64,000 nucleotides of DNA from JACKAL01 sp964400355 (lineage in GTDB: Bacteria; Bdellovibrionota; Bdellovibrionia; Bdellovibrionales; JAGQZY01): contig CAYNTO010000003.1 of NCBI GenBank assembly GCA_964400355.1, forward strand, positions 62,001 through 126,000, given 5' to 3'. The notes beneath the pieces were generated by a model that worked only from the letters and a program-made list of their open reading frames with translations, was not told where the DNA came from and made no database searches. Made by a program: the position numbers and the translations under genes. Below, in pieces: positions 34,037-43,032 of this stretch; the stretch's first letter is position 1, and each line of letters begins with the position of its first letter.

Positions 34037-35860
34037 TTATAACGGAATTTCTATATTAAATGTTATTCGACGTTGCGGCTCTGGAAAATCAAACGTGAGT
34101 TGGCGTGGATTATTAAACATATTAAATACGCCAAATCCCAACGACACCTGGTTGTCCATTTTTCTAAAAATTAAAAAATCAGTTCCTTCCCACGGGGCCA
34201 TCCGCACAACACGTGCTGTATTGAAATCGGTGTCATAAAAAGAGCTCCACAGTGTATGCTGCAGGCTAAAATTCCACGAGTGTCGGGCATAGGTCAAAGA
34301 CACAAACGATTGGTTGTCTGGTGAAAACTGCAGGGGCGCGTTGGTCGATAGTTCCCGTGCTGACATTATCGTATGGCTCAACTGCAGTTGCCAAAAGGGG
34401 TGGAGTTCCAACTGCCCGTTCATATTCATACCGATTGTCCGCGCTTTACCCACATTGACCTTGGTGGAAACACCTGGCTGGAGAGAGAGACTCTGAAACA
34501 GATTGCTGTAGTCGGTGCGAAAAACACTTGCGGAAACAGTGGCGGCAGAGATATCCCACGCTAAACCTATCTCGGACTGGAGTGAACGCTCCGGCAGCAG
34601 ATCGCGATTGCCAATGTAATAAATATTCTGGGCATAGAGATCGGTGAGCGCCGGTGGGCGAAATCCCTGCCCGGTGCTGAACCACACACGTGCATCACGC
34701 ATACGATAGGGCACATGCAACTGACCTAAAAACTTTTGGTAGCGAGTGAGGTAGCGAAGAGTGGGTTCCAAAGTGAGTTCGTTATTGGGCTGGTAGATCA
34801 GTGTTTGCGCCACCTCTGGCTCGACGCGATCAAATGTTTCCTCGCCAGTATAACTACTTTGATAGCGGTTCCAGTTAAAGTCCACCAGCGTTTGAGAAAG
34901 TAGTGTATCGGCTAGGCGATATACAAAGATTTCACTAGCGAAGAGTTTGTCGGAGTTGGAATGATTGAGGCCAAAATCTTCGTACCTGGAGCGAAACCTA
35001 GAGACCGACAGTACGGAATTGGAAGTCGTATTTTTAGTTTTGTAGTTCGCGGTGATGGCTGCAAACAGTACGTCGGACTGCTGTTGAGTGATCAGCGGAG
35101 TGTGCAGTGGGCCGGGAGTGGTTTTATCCAAGCTCGAATAAAGGCCAAGAGTTTTTAATTGCCAAGAGCCCAGCGAGTGGCGGCTACCCAGCGTGAAGCG
35201 CGCAAGGTTTTGCGAGTTATTTTTCCGCCGTTCTTCCCGCCCATCAGTCGTGTGCTTAAAGTTCCCTAAATCCTTATCAAAAAAAGCACTCGCCTGTACG
35301 GAATGATTGTCGTTGATCTGGTACGGAACAACAATGGATGCGGCAGTGGCATTTTTTTCGCCGATGGGATTGAGATCTGATCCCGTAAACGTGCCGCGAA
35401 CCCGAGGCCTATCAAATTTCTTAGTGCGAAAATGAAGGGCGCCAGCCATGGCATTGGCTCCGTAAAGGGAAGACGTCGGTCCTTCCACCACTTGGATCGT
35501 GTCAGTGAGCTCTAGTGGAACAAACAATGAGGAGCCGCCAAACCCATCGGCAAAGTTTAATGGTACTTCGTCCAAAACGTAGAGCACACGCGCAGCTTGA
35601 TTGGATCCGCGAACGGAAACTGTCGGTGAACCTTGTGAGCGCGCCTGAATGGAAGTGTTGGCAAAAAAGATATTTTCGAAACTACTGTTGGTGAGAAGGA
35701 GAGGGTGGGGTTCTATCTCTGTGAACGGCGCACTCGAAGTGCGATTTGAAAAATCACCGGTTTCGCGATCCGCAAATACGTATTGTTTTGGGAGTTGGTA
35801 GTTGGGTTGGAAATCGTCGGCCTCAACCAGCAAAAAAAATAGGATCAGTGACAGGAGCAT
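34037..35860 (-). CDS. btuB: TonB-dependent outer-membrane receptor, vitamin B12 (BtuB-like)
   Basis: A 607-aa TonB-dependent receptor. After the signal peptide, the plug domain shows PTVSVRGSNQAARVLYVLDEVPLN (residues about 80-103) and the IQVVEGPTSSLYGANAMAGALHF motif. The rest is a 22-strand-type barrel ending in RRITFNIEIPL with an aromatic-poor but normal terminal strand. A cobalamin riboswitch in its leader identifies the substrate as a corrinoid. The first in-frame start is TTG 35866, but ATG 35860 with a GAGG upstream is preferred. No btuCDF or cobalamin synthesis genes are in the window. Confidence 0.9.
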   Translation of the reverse strand: MLLSLILFFLLVEADDFQPNYQLPKQYVFADRETGDFSNRTSSAPFTEIEPHPLLLTNSSFENIFFANTSIQARSQGSPTVSVRGSNQAARVLYVLDEVPLNFADGFGGSSLFVPLELTDTIQVVEGPTSSLYGANAMAGALHFRTKKFDRPRVRGTFTGSDLNPIGEKNATAASIVVPYQINDNHSVQASAFFDKDLGNFKHTTDGREERRKNNSQNLARFTLGSRHSLGSWQLKTLGLYSSLDKTTPGPLHTPLITQQQSDVLFAAITANYKTKNTTSNSVLSVSRFRSRYEDFGLNHSNSDKLFASEIFVYRLADTLLSQTLVDFNWNRYQSSYTGEETFDRVEPEVAQTLIYQPNNELTLEPTLRYLTRYQKFLGQLHVPYRMRDARVWFSTGQGFRPPALTDLYAQNIYYIGNRDLLPERSLQSEIGLAWDISAATVSASVFRTDYSNLFQSLSLQPGVSTKVNVGKARTIGMNMNGQLELHPFWQLQLSHTIMSARELSTNAPLQFSPDNQSFVSLTYARHSWNFSLQHTLWSSFYDTDFNTARVVRMAPWEGTDFLIFRKMDNQVSLGFGVFNMFNNPRQLTFDFPEPQRRITFNIEIPL

Positions 35861-35887
35861 CGACAAAACCTCATTGCGCGTGAGCTT

Positions 35888-36012
35888 TTTGGGGATCGGA
35901 CTTTACTGCGAAGGCAGTAACACCGTTGCGCGACAGTTCCGGAATCTCACCGGATTCACCCTTTGGCACGCATCATGGCATATGCGCTGACCAAAGGAAA
36001 GCCACTGGATGC
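35888..36012 (-). ncRNA. Cobalamin riboswitch controlling btuB
   Basis: On the minus strand the leader carries the conserved core of the cobalamin aptamer: GCCAAAGGGTGAATCCGG, then ATTCCGGAACTGTCGC, GCAACGGTG and, after a hairpin, AGTCCGA. A CCTTTGG/CCAAAGG stem (35967-35997 region) encloses a GCGCAT/ATGCGT hairpin, as in the P3 arm. It ends about 30 bases before the btuB start. In known cases B12 binding shuts off expression. The exact 5' boundary is approximate, and the distal end reaches almost to the nagZ stop at 36024. Confidence 0.92.
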
Positions 36013-36023
36013 TTTGTGTTAGC

Positions 36024-37151
36024 CTAATCTTCTCCGGGATCTTGGAGGTATTTTTCTACCTTTTGGGCGGCCACTGCTTCTGCAAACTCTTTATGTTCAG
36101 GGCGATGGATCACTTCGAGAGCCTTCTCGAGAGGGAACGGATTCTGTGGAGCACTGATGTGTTTTTTCTTAAAAGTTAAAATTGCGGAGTAATTTTTTTC
36201 GATGGTTTCCACCGATATTGTCTTTTCTTTGATAGCGCGGGCGACCGCGTTGAGCGCTTTCCCTGGCGAATCAAAATCATTGCAGTACAAAAGAATGTTA
36301 GCCCCGGCCTGCAGCGCGCGCACCGGAATTTGATCTTTTGGAAAGTATTTCGCCAGAGCTTTCATGTCGAGATCGTCAGTAATAATCAAGCCCCGAAAGC
36401 GAAGAACATCGCGTAGGATTTGTTTGAGAAAAGTTTCCGATAGTGTGACCGGCCATTTAGAATCAATTTTCTTAAAATGAATGTGCGCGGTCATCACTAA
36501 GTCACAACGCGATTTAAAAATTTTCTTAAAAGGTTCAAGACTCTGGCTTTTGTCTAAATCCAAAAGAGTTTCTTCCGAAATGGGTAATTCAAAATGGCTA
36601 TCCACCTCTGTAGAACCATGGCCCGGGAAGTGTTTCGCGCAAGGAATGATCCCGGCCTTCAAATATCCGCGCACCAGCGCTGATGAAAGCTGTGTCACCA
36701 CGGCTGGATCAGTGCTGAGCGCGCGATCACCAATCACTTCGTTTTTGGGATTCAAGAGCACATCTACGGAAGGAGCGAAATCCAGATTAATACCGAATGC
36801 GCGCAACTCTTCACCCATATGGAGGGCAAAACGAAAAGCAAGCGAGCTCGAACCGATATCGCCTATATTCTTTAGTGCCGGCCAGATGGTAAACGGCTTT
36901 TTAAGGCGATGGACGCGTCCACCTTCCATGTCAATACTCACGATGAGAGGCGCGTGATCTTTAGTGTGTTCACGTAGTGAATGAAGTTCCTCAGTGAGCG
37001 CGTGGAGTTGTTCGGGAGATTCGATGTTGCGTGAAAATAAAATAACGCCGCAAATATTATACTTGATGATAAATTCGCGCTCTTCAGGGAGGAGCTTTGG
37101 CCCGCGAAGACCAATAATAATATGCTGACCCACTTTTTCTATCACAGTCAC
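36024..37151 (-). CDS. nagZ: Beta-N-acetylhexosaminidase NagZ (GH3)
   Basis: A 375-aa GH3 glycosidase that removes GlcNAc from GlcNAc-anhydroMurNAc-peptides in peptidoglycan recycling. Substrate-site motif IDMEGGRVHR is at 73-82, the hallmark KHFPGHG at 163-169 is followed by the catalytic D/H pair (Asp174, His176), and the nucleophile lies in ITDDLDM. There is no signal peptide, so it is cytoplasmic as in E. coli. The tail after residue 340 is longer than usual. Its products feed AnmK, AmgK and MurU, encoded at 44-47 kb. Confidence 0.93.
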   Translation of the reverse strand: MTVIEKVGQHIIIGLRGPKLLPEEREFIIKYNICGVILFSRNIESPEQLHALTEELHSLREHTKDHAPLIVSIDMEGGRVHRLKKPFTIWPALKNIGDIGSSSLAFRFALHMGEELRAFGINLDFAPSVDVLLNPKNEVIGDRALSTDPAVVTQLSSALVRGYLKAGIIPCAKHFPGHGSTEVDSHFELPISEETLLDLDKSQSLEPFKKIFKSRCDLVMTAHIHFKKIDSKWPVTLSETFLKQILRDVLRFRGLIITDDLDMKALAKYFPKDQIPVRALQAGANILLYCNDFDSPGKALNAVARAIKEKTISVETIEKNYSAILTFKKKHISAPQNPFPLEKALEVIHRPEHKEFAEAVAAQKVEKYLQDPGED

Positions 37152-37231
37152 TCATTCTAGCAAGGAGTTGTGGCAGGAGCAATGTGATCCTGAAAGTAGT
37201 GCTGTGGTCCAGGCTATGCGTATATTATTTA

Positions 37232-38041
37232 TCAATTGCGGCCGCGACTATCTAACGATTCACGCAGCCCATCTCCCAATAGATTAAAGCCCAACACCAG
37301 TACTACAATCCCAAGTCCGGGAAAGATACTCATCTGTGGAGCTTCGATAAGGTACTGTCTGCCCGCACCCAGTAACGATCCCCAGCTTGGAGTGCTCGGA
37401 GGCACGCCCAAACCTAAAAAGCTAAGACTGGATTCGGTAATAATTGTAGCGGCCATATTGAAGGACGATTGAATCAAAAGTGGAGCTGATAGATTGGGCC
37501 AGATGTGGCCCAACAGAATGCGTGATTGGCTAAATCCCATGGAATGGGCGGCGAGTACAAACTCCCGTTCTTTTAAATGGAGGATTTCACCACGCACGAG
37601 ACGACTGTAAGACGCCCAGCCTGTAACACACAGTGCAAATATAACGCTAAGAACAGAGGCTTGCTGCATCACCGCTGCAACGGCAAGAACAAGTAAGAAG
37701 CCAGGAAAACCAAACACCATATCCACCAGACGCATTATTATTAGGTCGGCGATCCCGCCAAAAAAACCGGCGATGGACCCAATCACTAAGCCAAGGATCA
37801 CATTTAAAAGTACGACCAGTATAGAAATCATTACGCTCACGCGCGCGCCATAAACCATTATACTCAATATATCGGAGCCGTTGTGATCCGTACCAAACCA
37901 ATGTTGCCATGATGGTGAAAGAAACCGAGACTGTAAGTTGATGTCCTGAGGAGAGTGGGAGAGGAACAGTGGCCCCAGAAGGGCTATCAGAATAATGGTG
38001 CTCACAATAAGAATCCCAGAACTGAACTTTTTATTCTTCAT
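37232..38041 (-). CDS. Peptide-type ABC transporter permease (DppC/OppC family)
   Basis: A 269-aa inner-membrane permease with six hydrophobic segments. The N-terminus (HWFGTDHNGSDILSIMVYGARVS) and the EAA-loop (EREFVLAAHSMGFSQSRILLGHIWPN) are diagnostic of the DppC/OppC family. It starts three bases after the DppB-like stop. The substrate may be peptides or murein peptides. The substrate-binding protein and ATPases are not in the window. Confidence 0.9.
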   Translation of the reverse strand: MKNKKFSSGILIVSTIILIALLGPLFLSHSPQDINLQSRFLSPSWQHWFGTDHNGSDILSIMVYGARVSVMISILVVLLNVILGLVIGSIAGFFGGIADLIIMRLVDMVFGFPGFLLVLAVAAVMQQASVLSVIFALCVTGWASYSRLVRGEILHLKEREFVLAAHSMGFSQSRILLGHIWPNLSAPLLIQSSFNMAATIITESSLSFLGLGVPPSTPSWGSLLGAGRQYLIEAPQMSIFPGLGIVVLVLGFNLLGDGLRESLDSRGRN

Positions 38042-38044
38042 CGA

Positions 38045-38962
38045 TCACTCCTGCCGAATCCGTGGATTGAAAAATCCATAGGCGAGGTCCGTGAGAAAAT
38101 TCGAAAATACATAGATGACGGAGACAAACAACACACAGCCTTGAACGACTGGGTAGTCGCGATTTTGAATGGCTTGGAACATCAAGAGACCAATGCCGGG
38201 CCAGTCGAAAATCGTCTCTACAATCACCGCACCAGTCAGCAGCGCGCCCATAACCAATCCCAAAACCGTAAGAATGGGAATGATGGCATTAATCAGTGCA
38301 TGCTTAAAGTACATAAGCCACGGTGGTAACCCTTTTGCCTTGGCGACGCGAATATAGTCCTCAGCAAGGACATCGAGCATCGAACTTCTGGTCATTCGCG
38401 TGATCAATGCAACAATGCCAACACTGAGCGAGATCGAAGGAAGAATGAGATTCCAAAAATTCTCCCGCTCTCCCATGGGTAGTACATCCCATTCGATGGC
38501 AAATAGCCAAATCAAAAGCGGTCCCGACCACAATGCCGGGAAAGACAGTGCAAACACACTGCCCAGCAAAATTCCATGATCTGTAGGTGTTGATTCCTTA
38601 ATGGCGGCAAGAACTCCCAGTGGAATGCCGATAGCAATGGCAAGGAAGAGCGCGGCAGCGCCAAGTTCCAACGACGCGGGTACTCGCGCAAATATTTCTT
38701 CACTCACCGGTTTTTTAGATTGTAGCGAGCGCCCCAGATTGAGTTTAAAAATATTCTTGATTTGAATAGCGTACTGTTCGGCGATCGGTTTATCGAGACC
38801 CAGTTCATGACGGAGGGCTTCGCGGTCGGCAGTGCTGGAGTAGTCGCCGAGCATAATTTCTACAGGATCCCCAGGAATCATATGGATGAGAAAAAAAGTA
38901 ATCGTAAAAACGCCAAACAGTACGGGTATTAATAAAAAGAGGCGCTTTGCGAGGTATATCAT
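38045..38962 (-). CDS. Peptide-type ABC transporter permease (DppB/OppB family)
   Basis: A 305-aa permease with six membrane segments. The opening (FGVFTITFFLIHMIPGDPVE) and LGLDKPIAEQY are typical of DppB, as is the EAA-like loop DYIRVAKAKGLP. It pairs with the DppC-like protein just downstream, and overlaps the upstream secreted-protein gene as ATGA, so all three share an operon. Confidence 0.9.
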   Translation of the reverse strand: MIYLAKRLFLLIPVLFGVFTITFFLIHMIPGDPVEIMLGDYSSTADREALRHELGLDKPIAEQYAIQIKNIFKLNLGRSLQSKKPVSEEIFARVPASLELGAAALFLAIAIGIPLGVLAAIKESTPTDHGILLGSVFALSFPALWSGPLLIWLFAIEWDVLPMGERENFWNLILPSISLSVGIVALITRMTRSSMLDVLAEDYIRVAKAKGLPPWLMYFKHALINAIIPILTVLGLVMGALLTGAVIVETIFDWPGIGLLMFQAIQNRDYPVVQGCVLFVSVIYVFSNFLTDLAYGFFNPRIRQE

Positions 38963-39741
38963 TTTGTTAACATGTGATTCTTCCCTTCGGGGATGTTGCC
39001 GAAAAGAAGTTTGATCGAGCTTTCATTGAATGGAAAATTTTTGTACGCTTCTTTGGGGTCGCGCACGAGTTCGGCTGTAATATTGTGTGACGGCACTAAC
39101 GTCTTTATGGATTCACCTTTGATGTCGACCCAATTTATAAACTGTTCTTTCTTAAATGTGTTGAGCGTGCGGAAAGTGTCGAGCCCGGCCTCTTTCACTT
39201 GTTCTTTTACGTAAATCTCGCCGCTACCTATATTGCCATCCTCTTCCGCTACAGCATCATAGGTAAACTTATTTCCAACAGACAAGCCCTGTGGAGTTTT
39301 CAGGATCAGGTAGGGCAGGAACGTGCTTAAGAAAACTTTGTCGGTGAGGGTGATTTCACGCACATTGGCTTTGCCGTTTTCGACGGTTTTGAGAACTAGC
39401 TTTTTACCCTTCATCACCGCATCGATAGCTTTGGTCTTTTTACCGTCCAGTTGAGAGTACTGATAGCTATGGGGTTCAAACTTTGTGGTCGCTTTTGCAT
39501 TGAGACTTTCGATAGTAGAAGTGTCTCCATATTTGAGTACCATATAGTGGGTGGAGGAAAACAGCTTCGTCTGTCCATCCAGTGCATACCGCTGAATGTA
39601 GTAACCGATGTGTTGTCCTTCGGAGGAAACTTTATAGTAGCCCTCGAAAACAGTTTCCGCGAACACCGCACCAGGAAGTATTATAAGAACTATAACTAGG
39701 ACTTTGGTCAGGATATTCGTTTTTAAAATGCGTGAAATCAT
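38959..39741 (-). CDS. Periplasmic protein, DUF3108/DUF6134-like
   Basis: A 260-aa protein with a signal peptide (residues 1-28 or so, ending VFAE). The mature part is beta-rich (EGYYKVSSEGQHIGYYIQRY), in the style of DUF3108-type periplasmic proteins. The similarity is weak. The frame is open to 39783 from a TTG, but ATG 39741 gives the clean signal peptide, and a possible promoter (TTGACT/AATAGA) overlaps the upstream part. Its stop overlaps the DppB-like start, suggesting a role with the transporter. No function is known. Confidence 0.65.
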   Translation of the reverse strand: MISRILKTNILTKVLVIVLIILPGAVFAETVFEGYYKVSSEGQHIGYYIQRYALDGQTKLFSSTHYMVLKYGDTSTIESLNAKATTKFEPHSYQYSQLDGKKTKAIDAVMKGKKLVLKTVENGKANVREITLTDKVFLSTFLPYLILKTPQGLSVGNKFTYDAVAEEDGNIGSGEIYVKEQVKEAGLDTFRTLNTFKKEQFINWVDIKGESIKTLVPSHNITAELVRDPKEAYKNFPFNESSIKLLFGNIPEGKNHMLTK

Positions 39742-39864
39742 AAACTCTAGCGTCTCTATTCTGCCCGAAGTTGTCAAAGTCAATTGATGCGTTAATCACG
39801 CAAATGGATTGGCCTTCAATTTGCGGTACTTGAATCACTTTGCGAGATAGTGTTGAATAGAAGT

Positions 39865-41895
39865 ATGTCGTCTCCCTTAAAATCCCAGCGCGGTCAGATT
39901 GCCGTTTTTCTCGTCTTGTTGTTCCAAGTGCTGTTCGTATTTTTTGCCATGTCCATGAATATGGGCTTAGTTGTTTACGACAAAATCAATTTACAGAATT
40001 CTGCCGACCTATCTGTTTACTATGCCGCTCAAAAGCAGTCCGAGTTGCTCAACCAAATCGCGCATATCAATTATCAGATGCGCCAGGCCTACAAGCTTTT
40101 AACATTTCGCATTCGAGTCATCGGTAGCGTGTCTATCGGAATTGGGCCAGAGGCGCGCCTTGCACCACATCCCATTCGGGTTGGACCAACTATCGGTTCT
40201 GAGAACACCTCGTTTTTTGAACGCTTGGGATCGGGTCGTTATGCACCGGGTGTTTGTATCGGGAGCTCCTTGTGGCATGAGTACAAAATTACCGAACAAG
40301 ATGCGACAGTTTCATTGTGTCAAAACCTCACATCGTTTTCAGCAGTTCCTCCCTCAGGTGGTAGCGATCCCTTTGGATTTACATCGGGTCTGAATGCGTT
40401 TCTGGATCGCGTGCGCGGAGAGATCGAAGAAAAATGCAAAGTGGTGGGCGTGCTCAACTGGCAGCTCGCCGCGAGCTGGTATTACGCCTATATTTGGGAA
40501 GTGATGGAGCGCAAAAAACTCATCGATGCGATTGCGAGCAACATGAGCTTGCCAGCCGCAAGCATGAAAGACTTCACCGGCCAGTCGGTGGAGGTGGGCG
40601 CACGCAATACTTTTATGAAAAACCTTACGCAGCCCCAGCGCGATTCCGTTGGCGAGTTCAAGCTGATCAATTCCCTTTCTCCGGATGTCAGTGGTGCATG
40701 TTCCACCAAAGAAGGATGGTTAGCGAACATTGATATATACCCTGTGGTTACTTACGTCAGTATGATTTGGAGTGGTCTTACCTGCTCCACGCGCGTAGTG
40801 CCTAATCGTGGCAACGTTCCACCGAATGATTATCTGTCGATGGTGGGTGGGCGCAACAATGGAACCCTGGCGCAAATCTGGAACTCCGGGTCTCCAGTCA
40901 CTTACGGAGTAGAGAAAAATCCGTGGTGTATGCCGTACATGGGGTTAAAAGTCAGCACTCAACCACGAAAGATTTTTTCGCCATTTGCCACTCCGCCCAT
41001 CTTAAAAGCGCACGCGTATGCAAAACCTTTCGGTGGTCGTATCGGTCCGTGGTATAGCTCCCAGTGGACATCCGGGAGCAGAAGCTCCACGGGAATTTCG
41101 CGCCCCGATAATTTATTGCCAGCGCGTTCGATCAACGGAGCGCGTGCCTCGGGAGCTATGGCCGATGATTTGGTGAACTATTCTAAATATCCAGGCGACA
41201 AAAATGGTTTGAACTCTACATATGCACTGGGCGTGATGAGCAATCATTTCGCTGGGATCGTCGGCACGCCAATGGGGTCGAGTATGCAAACTGCTTTTGC
41301 GCTGGCGTTTTACAATCACGTGGGTGATTCCGCCCAATTTGATAGTGGCGGCGATTCCTTGGCACGACAGAATGGATTGTCCGGTCCTTCCGGCATGAAG
41401 GTGCGGCAAATGGAAGAGGCTGCGGTTGCGCCCGATGTGTTTGACGCAACTTATTACTCCATCGAGTCGCAGTTTTCGTACAACTACAATCATCCAAGCA
41501 ATGACAAATTTCAGTCGGGAATCACAGCTAAACCCATTCCCGATATTGGGTCAGCCAACTTTGCAGCGTATTCAACGTATGAACAGATTCAAAAAATGAT
41601 GCCCGTATTCCAAAACAAGCCTCCGTTTTATGTGGTCAAACATCCCGATCTTCTACTGACAGGGTGGACTCAAAATTCGGCAACAAACTATGACTTTCCC
41701 ACTGCCGATTTTGGTGTATGCGACGAGCGTCGCGACGGTGAGATTGCTAACTCTCCCAGTCCCAGTGGTTGTCCTCATGGTGGCCGTACCGGTTACTCTG
41801 TAAAACTTGTGTCGCAAAACTATTTGCGCAAGGTGGATGCGGATTTGGGTGGGCCTGGAGTTTCGGGTGCCATTCTCAATCCGCCCGAAGAGTGA
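39865..41895 (+). CDS. TadG-like (TadE/G-type) pilus-associated protein
   Basis: A 676-aa protein. The N-terminus, QRGQIAVFLVLLFQVLFVFF then MGLVVYDKINLQNSADLSVYYAA, is the Tad-type motif: a short basic segment, one membrane helix (about residues 12-33) and the conserved Asn/Asp pattern after it. TadG-like proteins sit in the envelope with the Tad (Flp) pilus machine. The long extracytoplasmic part is rich in Gly, Ser, Asn and Pro and has paired cysteines. No family-wide function for the rest is clear. An in-frame GTG at 39850 is possible. I chose ATG 39865. It is followed by two secreted proteins. Confidence 0.72.
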   Translation: MSSPLKSQRGQIAVFLVLLFQVLFVFFAMSMNMGLVVYDKINLQNSADLSVYYAAQKQSELLNQIAHINYQMRQAYKLLTFRIRVIGSVSIGIGPEARLAPHPIRVGPTIGSENTSFFERLGSGRYAPGVCIGSSLWHEYKITEQDATVSLCQNLTSFSAVPPSGGSDPFGFTSGLNAFLDRVRGEIEEKCKVVGVLNWQLAASWYYAYIWEVMERKKLIDAIASNMSLPAASMKDFTGQSVEVGARNTFMKNLTQPQRDSVGEFKLINSLSPDVSGACSTKEGWLANIDIYPVVTYVSMIWSGLTCSTRVVPNRGNVPPNDYLSMVGGRNNGTLAQIWNSGSPVTYGVEKNPWCMPYMGLKVSTQPRKIFSPFATPPILKAHAYAKPFGGRIGPWYSSQWTSGSRSSTGISRPDNLLPARSINGARASGAMADDLVNYSKYPGDKNGLNSTYALGVMSNHFAGIVGTPMGSSMQTAFALAFYNHVGDSAQFDSGGDSLARQNGLSGPSGMKVRQMEEAAVAPDVFDATYYSIESQFSYNYNHPSNDKFQSGITAKPIPDIGSANFAAYSTYEQIQKMMPVFQNKPPFYVVKHPDLLLTGWTQNSATNYDFPTADFGVCDERRDGEIANSPSPSGCPHGGRTGYSVKLVSQNYLRKVDADLGGPGVSGAILNPPEE

Positions 41896-41933
41896 TTCAT
41901 TTTAAATCGTTTTGAAATATGAAAAGAAATATG

Positions 41934-41950
41934 TGTCTCAAGTTGAGACA
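41934..41950. promoter_or_regulatory. Perfect 17-bp palindrome upstream of the secreted-protein pair
   Basis: TGTCTCAA and TTGAGACA flank one G, about 90 bp before the ATG at 42039 and 39 bp after the TadG-like stop. The half-site (T/C)GTCTCAA also occurs at 31467 and 31484, and TTGAGACA occurs at 14101, in each case before an exported-protein gene. It looks like a regulator binding site. A weak GATACT -10 is near 42011. Confidence 0.45.
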
Positions 41951-42038
41951 GTTTTTAGCGGAAATTCTGCGAAACTGGTAAATTTGTTTAAGAAACTTAG
42001 ACTTCGGTCCGATACTAATAAAGGTACCCGGGGGAATT

Positions 42039-43031
42039 ATGAAAACTATTCTTAAGAGTGTGATCACCATATCATTAGTGCTTACTAGCCCGTATGGCTA
42101 TGCCGACGAACTTAAAAGTTCGACATGTGAAACTGCGATCAACTGTACGGTAAACCAGGGCGATACCACGCAAACCACTACGACTACCGAAACCGGTGAT
42201 GATGGATCGGAAATTCGCCGTCGTTCCTCGGGCAATACCTCCACCACAACTACGACCACGACAAATTATGGTAGCGCCGGGAGCGCAGGTAGTGGAGCGT
42301 ACACTCAAGCCAAAGACGCTAAAAACCAGGCCAACATGACAATGATCGCAGCATTTGCGATGGCTGCGATTATGGCAGCTATGTGTAATCCCCCGACAAA
42401 TGTGACTCCTTGTATTCTGGCGCCAATTGCCGCGATCGCGGGTATCATGGCAGGGCAAAAAAAGAACGAAGCTCAAAAAGTTATGGACAGTTTAGGGAAT
42501 CCTGAAACGACGACCGACTCAACAACCACAACAACAGATGGTACGGGCACATCCGATAACGCTGACACATCCGTTGCCGCGATCAAAGCAGATTTGGCGA
42601 AAAAAGGTTATAAGATGAATGACGACGGAACGACAACGTTGCCGAACGGGTCGACTGTCGCCTCAGATCTGAACGCTGCGAGTTTGCAAGCGGCGGGCAT
42701 GTCGGGTTCGCAAATTAGCGATATTCAAAGCGGGCTCGCAAAAATGAAAAAAGACATTGCTGACAAGGCCGCCGAAGGTGCGGCGACAACTGCAGATGCC
42801 GGTGCCGGAGGTGATCAGTATGGCGGTAGTGGCGGCGGATCTGGAGATAGCAATGATTTGAGCGTGGCCGGTTCTGGTGTTGAAGGCGAGCGCACGGGCA
42901 ATCGCGATCCCGCAGCGTGGACTGGTTTTGGGAAACAGCATGGCGATTCACTTATTGGCGTAGCTCAAGCGGATATATTTTTAATGGTTGAAAAGCGCGT
43001 TGAATCCGAACGTAAACCCATGGGGCAGTAA
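42039..43031 (+). CDS. Secreted Thr/Ser/Gly-rich protein with C-terminal VEKR motif
   Basis: A 330-aa exported protein with a signal peptide (to about residue 22, GYADE). Low-complexity Thr-rich runs (around residues 42-85 and 155-170) flank a hydrophobic helical hairpin (about residues 100-140, AAFAMAAIMAAM then ILAPIAAIAGIMAG) with glycine-zipper spacing. Gly/Ala/Asp-rich segments follow. It ends with D-x-F-x-x-VEKR-V-x-x-ER, a pattern shared with the next protein. The ribosome binding site is GGGGGAA. It is one base before the next gene, so the two are co-expressed. The function is unknown. Surface exposure and a Tad link are inferred. Confidence 0.72.
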   Translation: MKTILKSVITISLVLTSPYGYADELKSSTCETAINCTVNQGDTTQTTTTTETGDDGSEIRRRSSGNTSTTTTTTTNYGSAGSAGSGAYTQAKDAKNQANMTMIAAFAMAAIMAAMCNPPTNVTPCILAPIAAIAGIMAGQKKNEAQKVMDSLGNPETTTDSTTTTTDGTGTSDNADTSVAAIKADLAKKGYKMNDDGTTTLPNGSTVASDLNAASLQAAGMSGSQISDIQSGLAKMKKDIADKAAEGAATTADAGAGGDQYGGSGGGSGDSNDLSVAGSGVEGERTGNRDPAAWTGFGKQHGDSLIGVAQADIFLMVEKRVESERKPMGQ

Positions 43032-43032
43032 T

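Noticed and set aside
36960..37230. A link between nagZ, the permeases and the MurNAc operon as one murein-recycling locus
   Set aside because: The permeases could import murein peptides, but the substrate-binding protein and ATPases are missing here and the genes are not contiguous, so the link is not supported.
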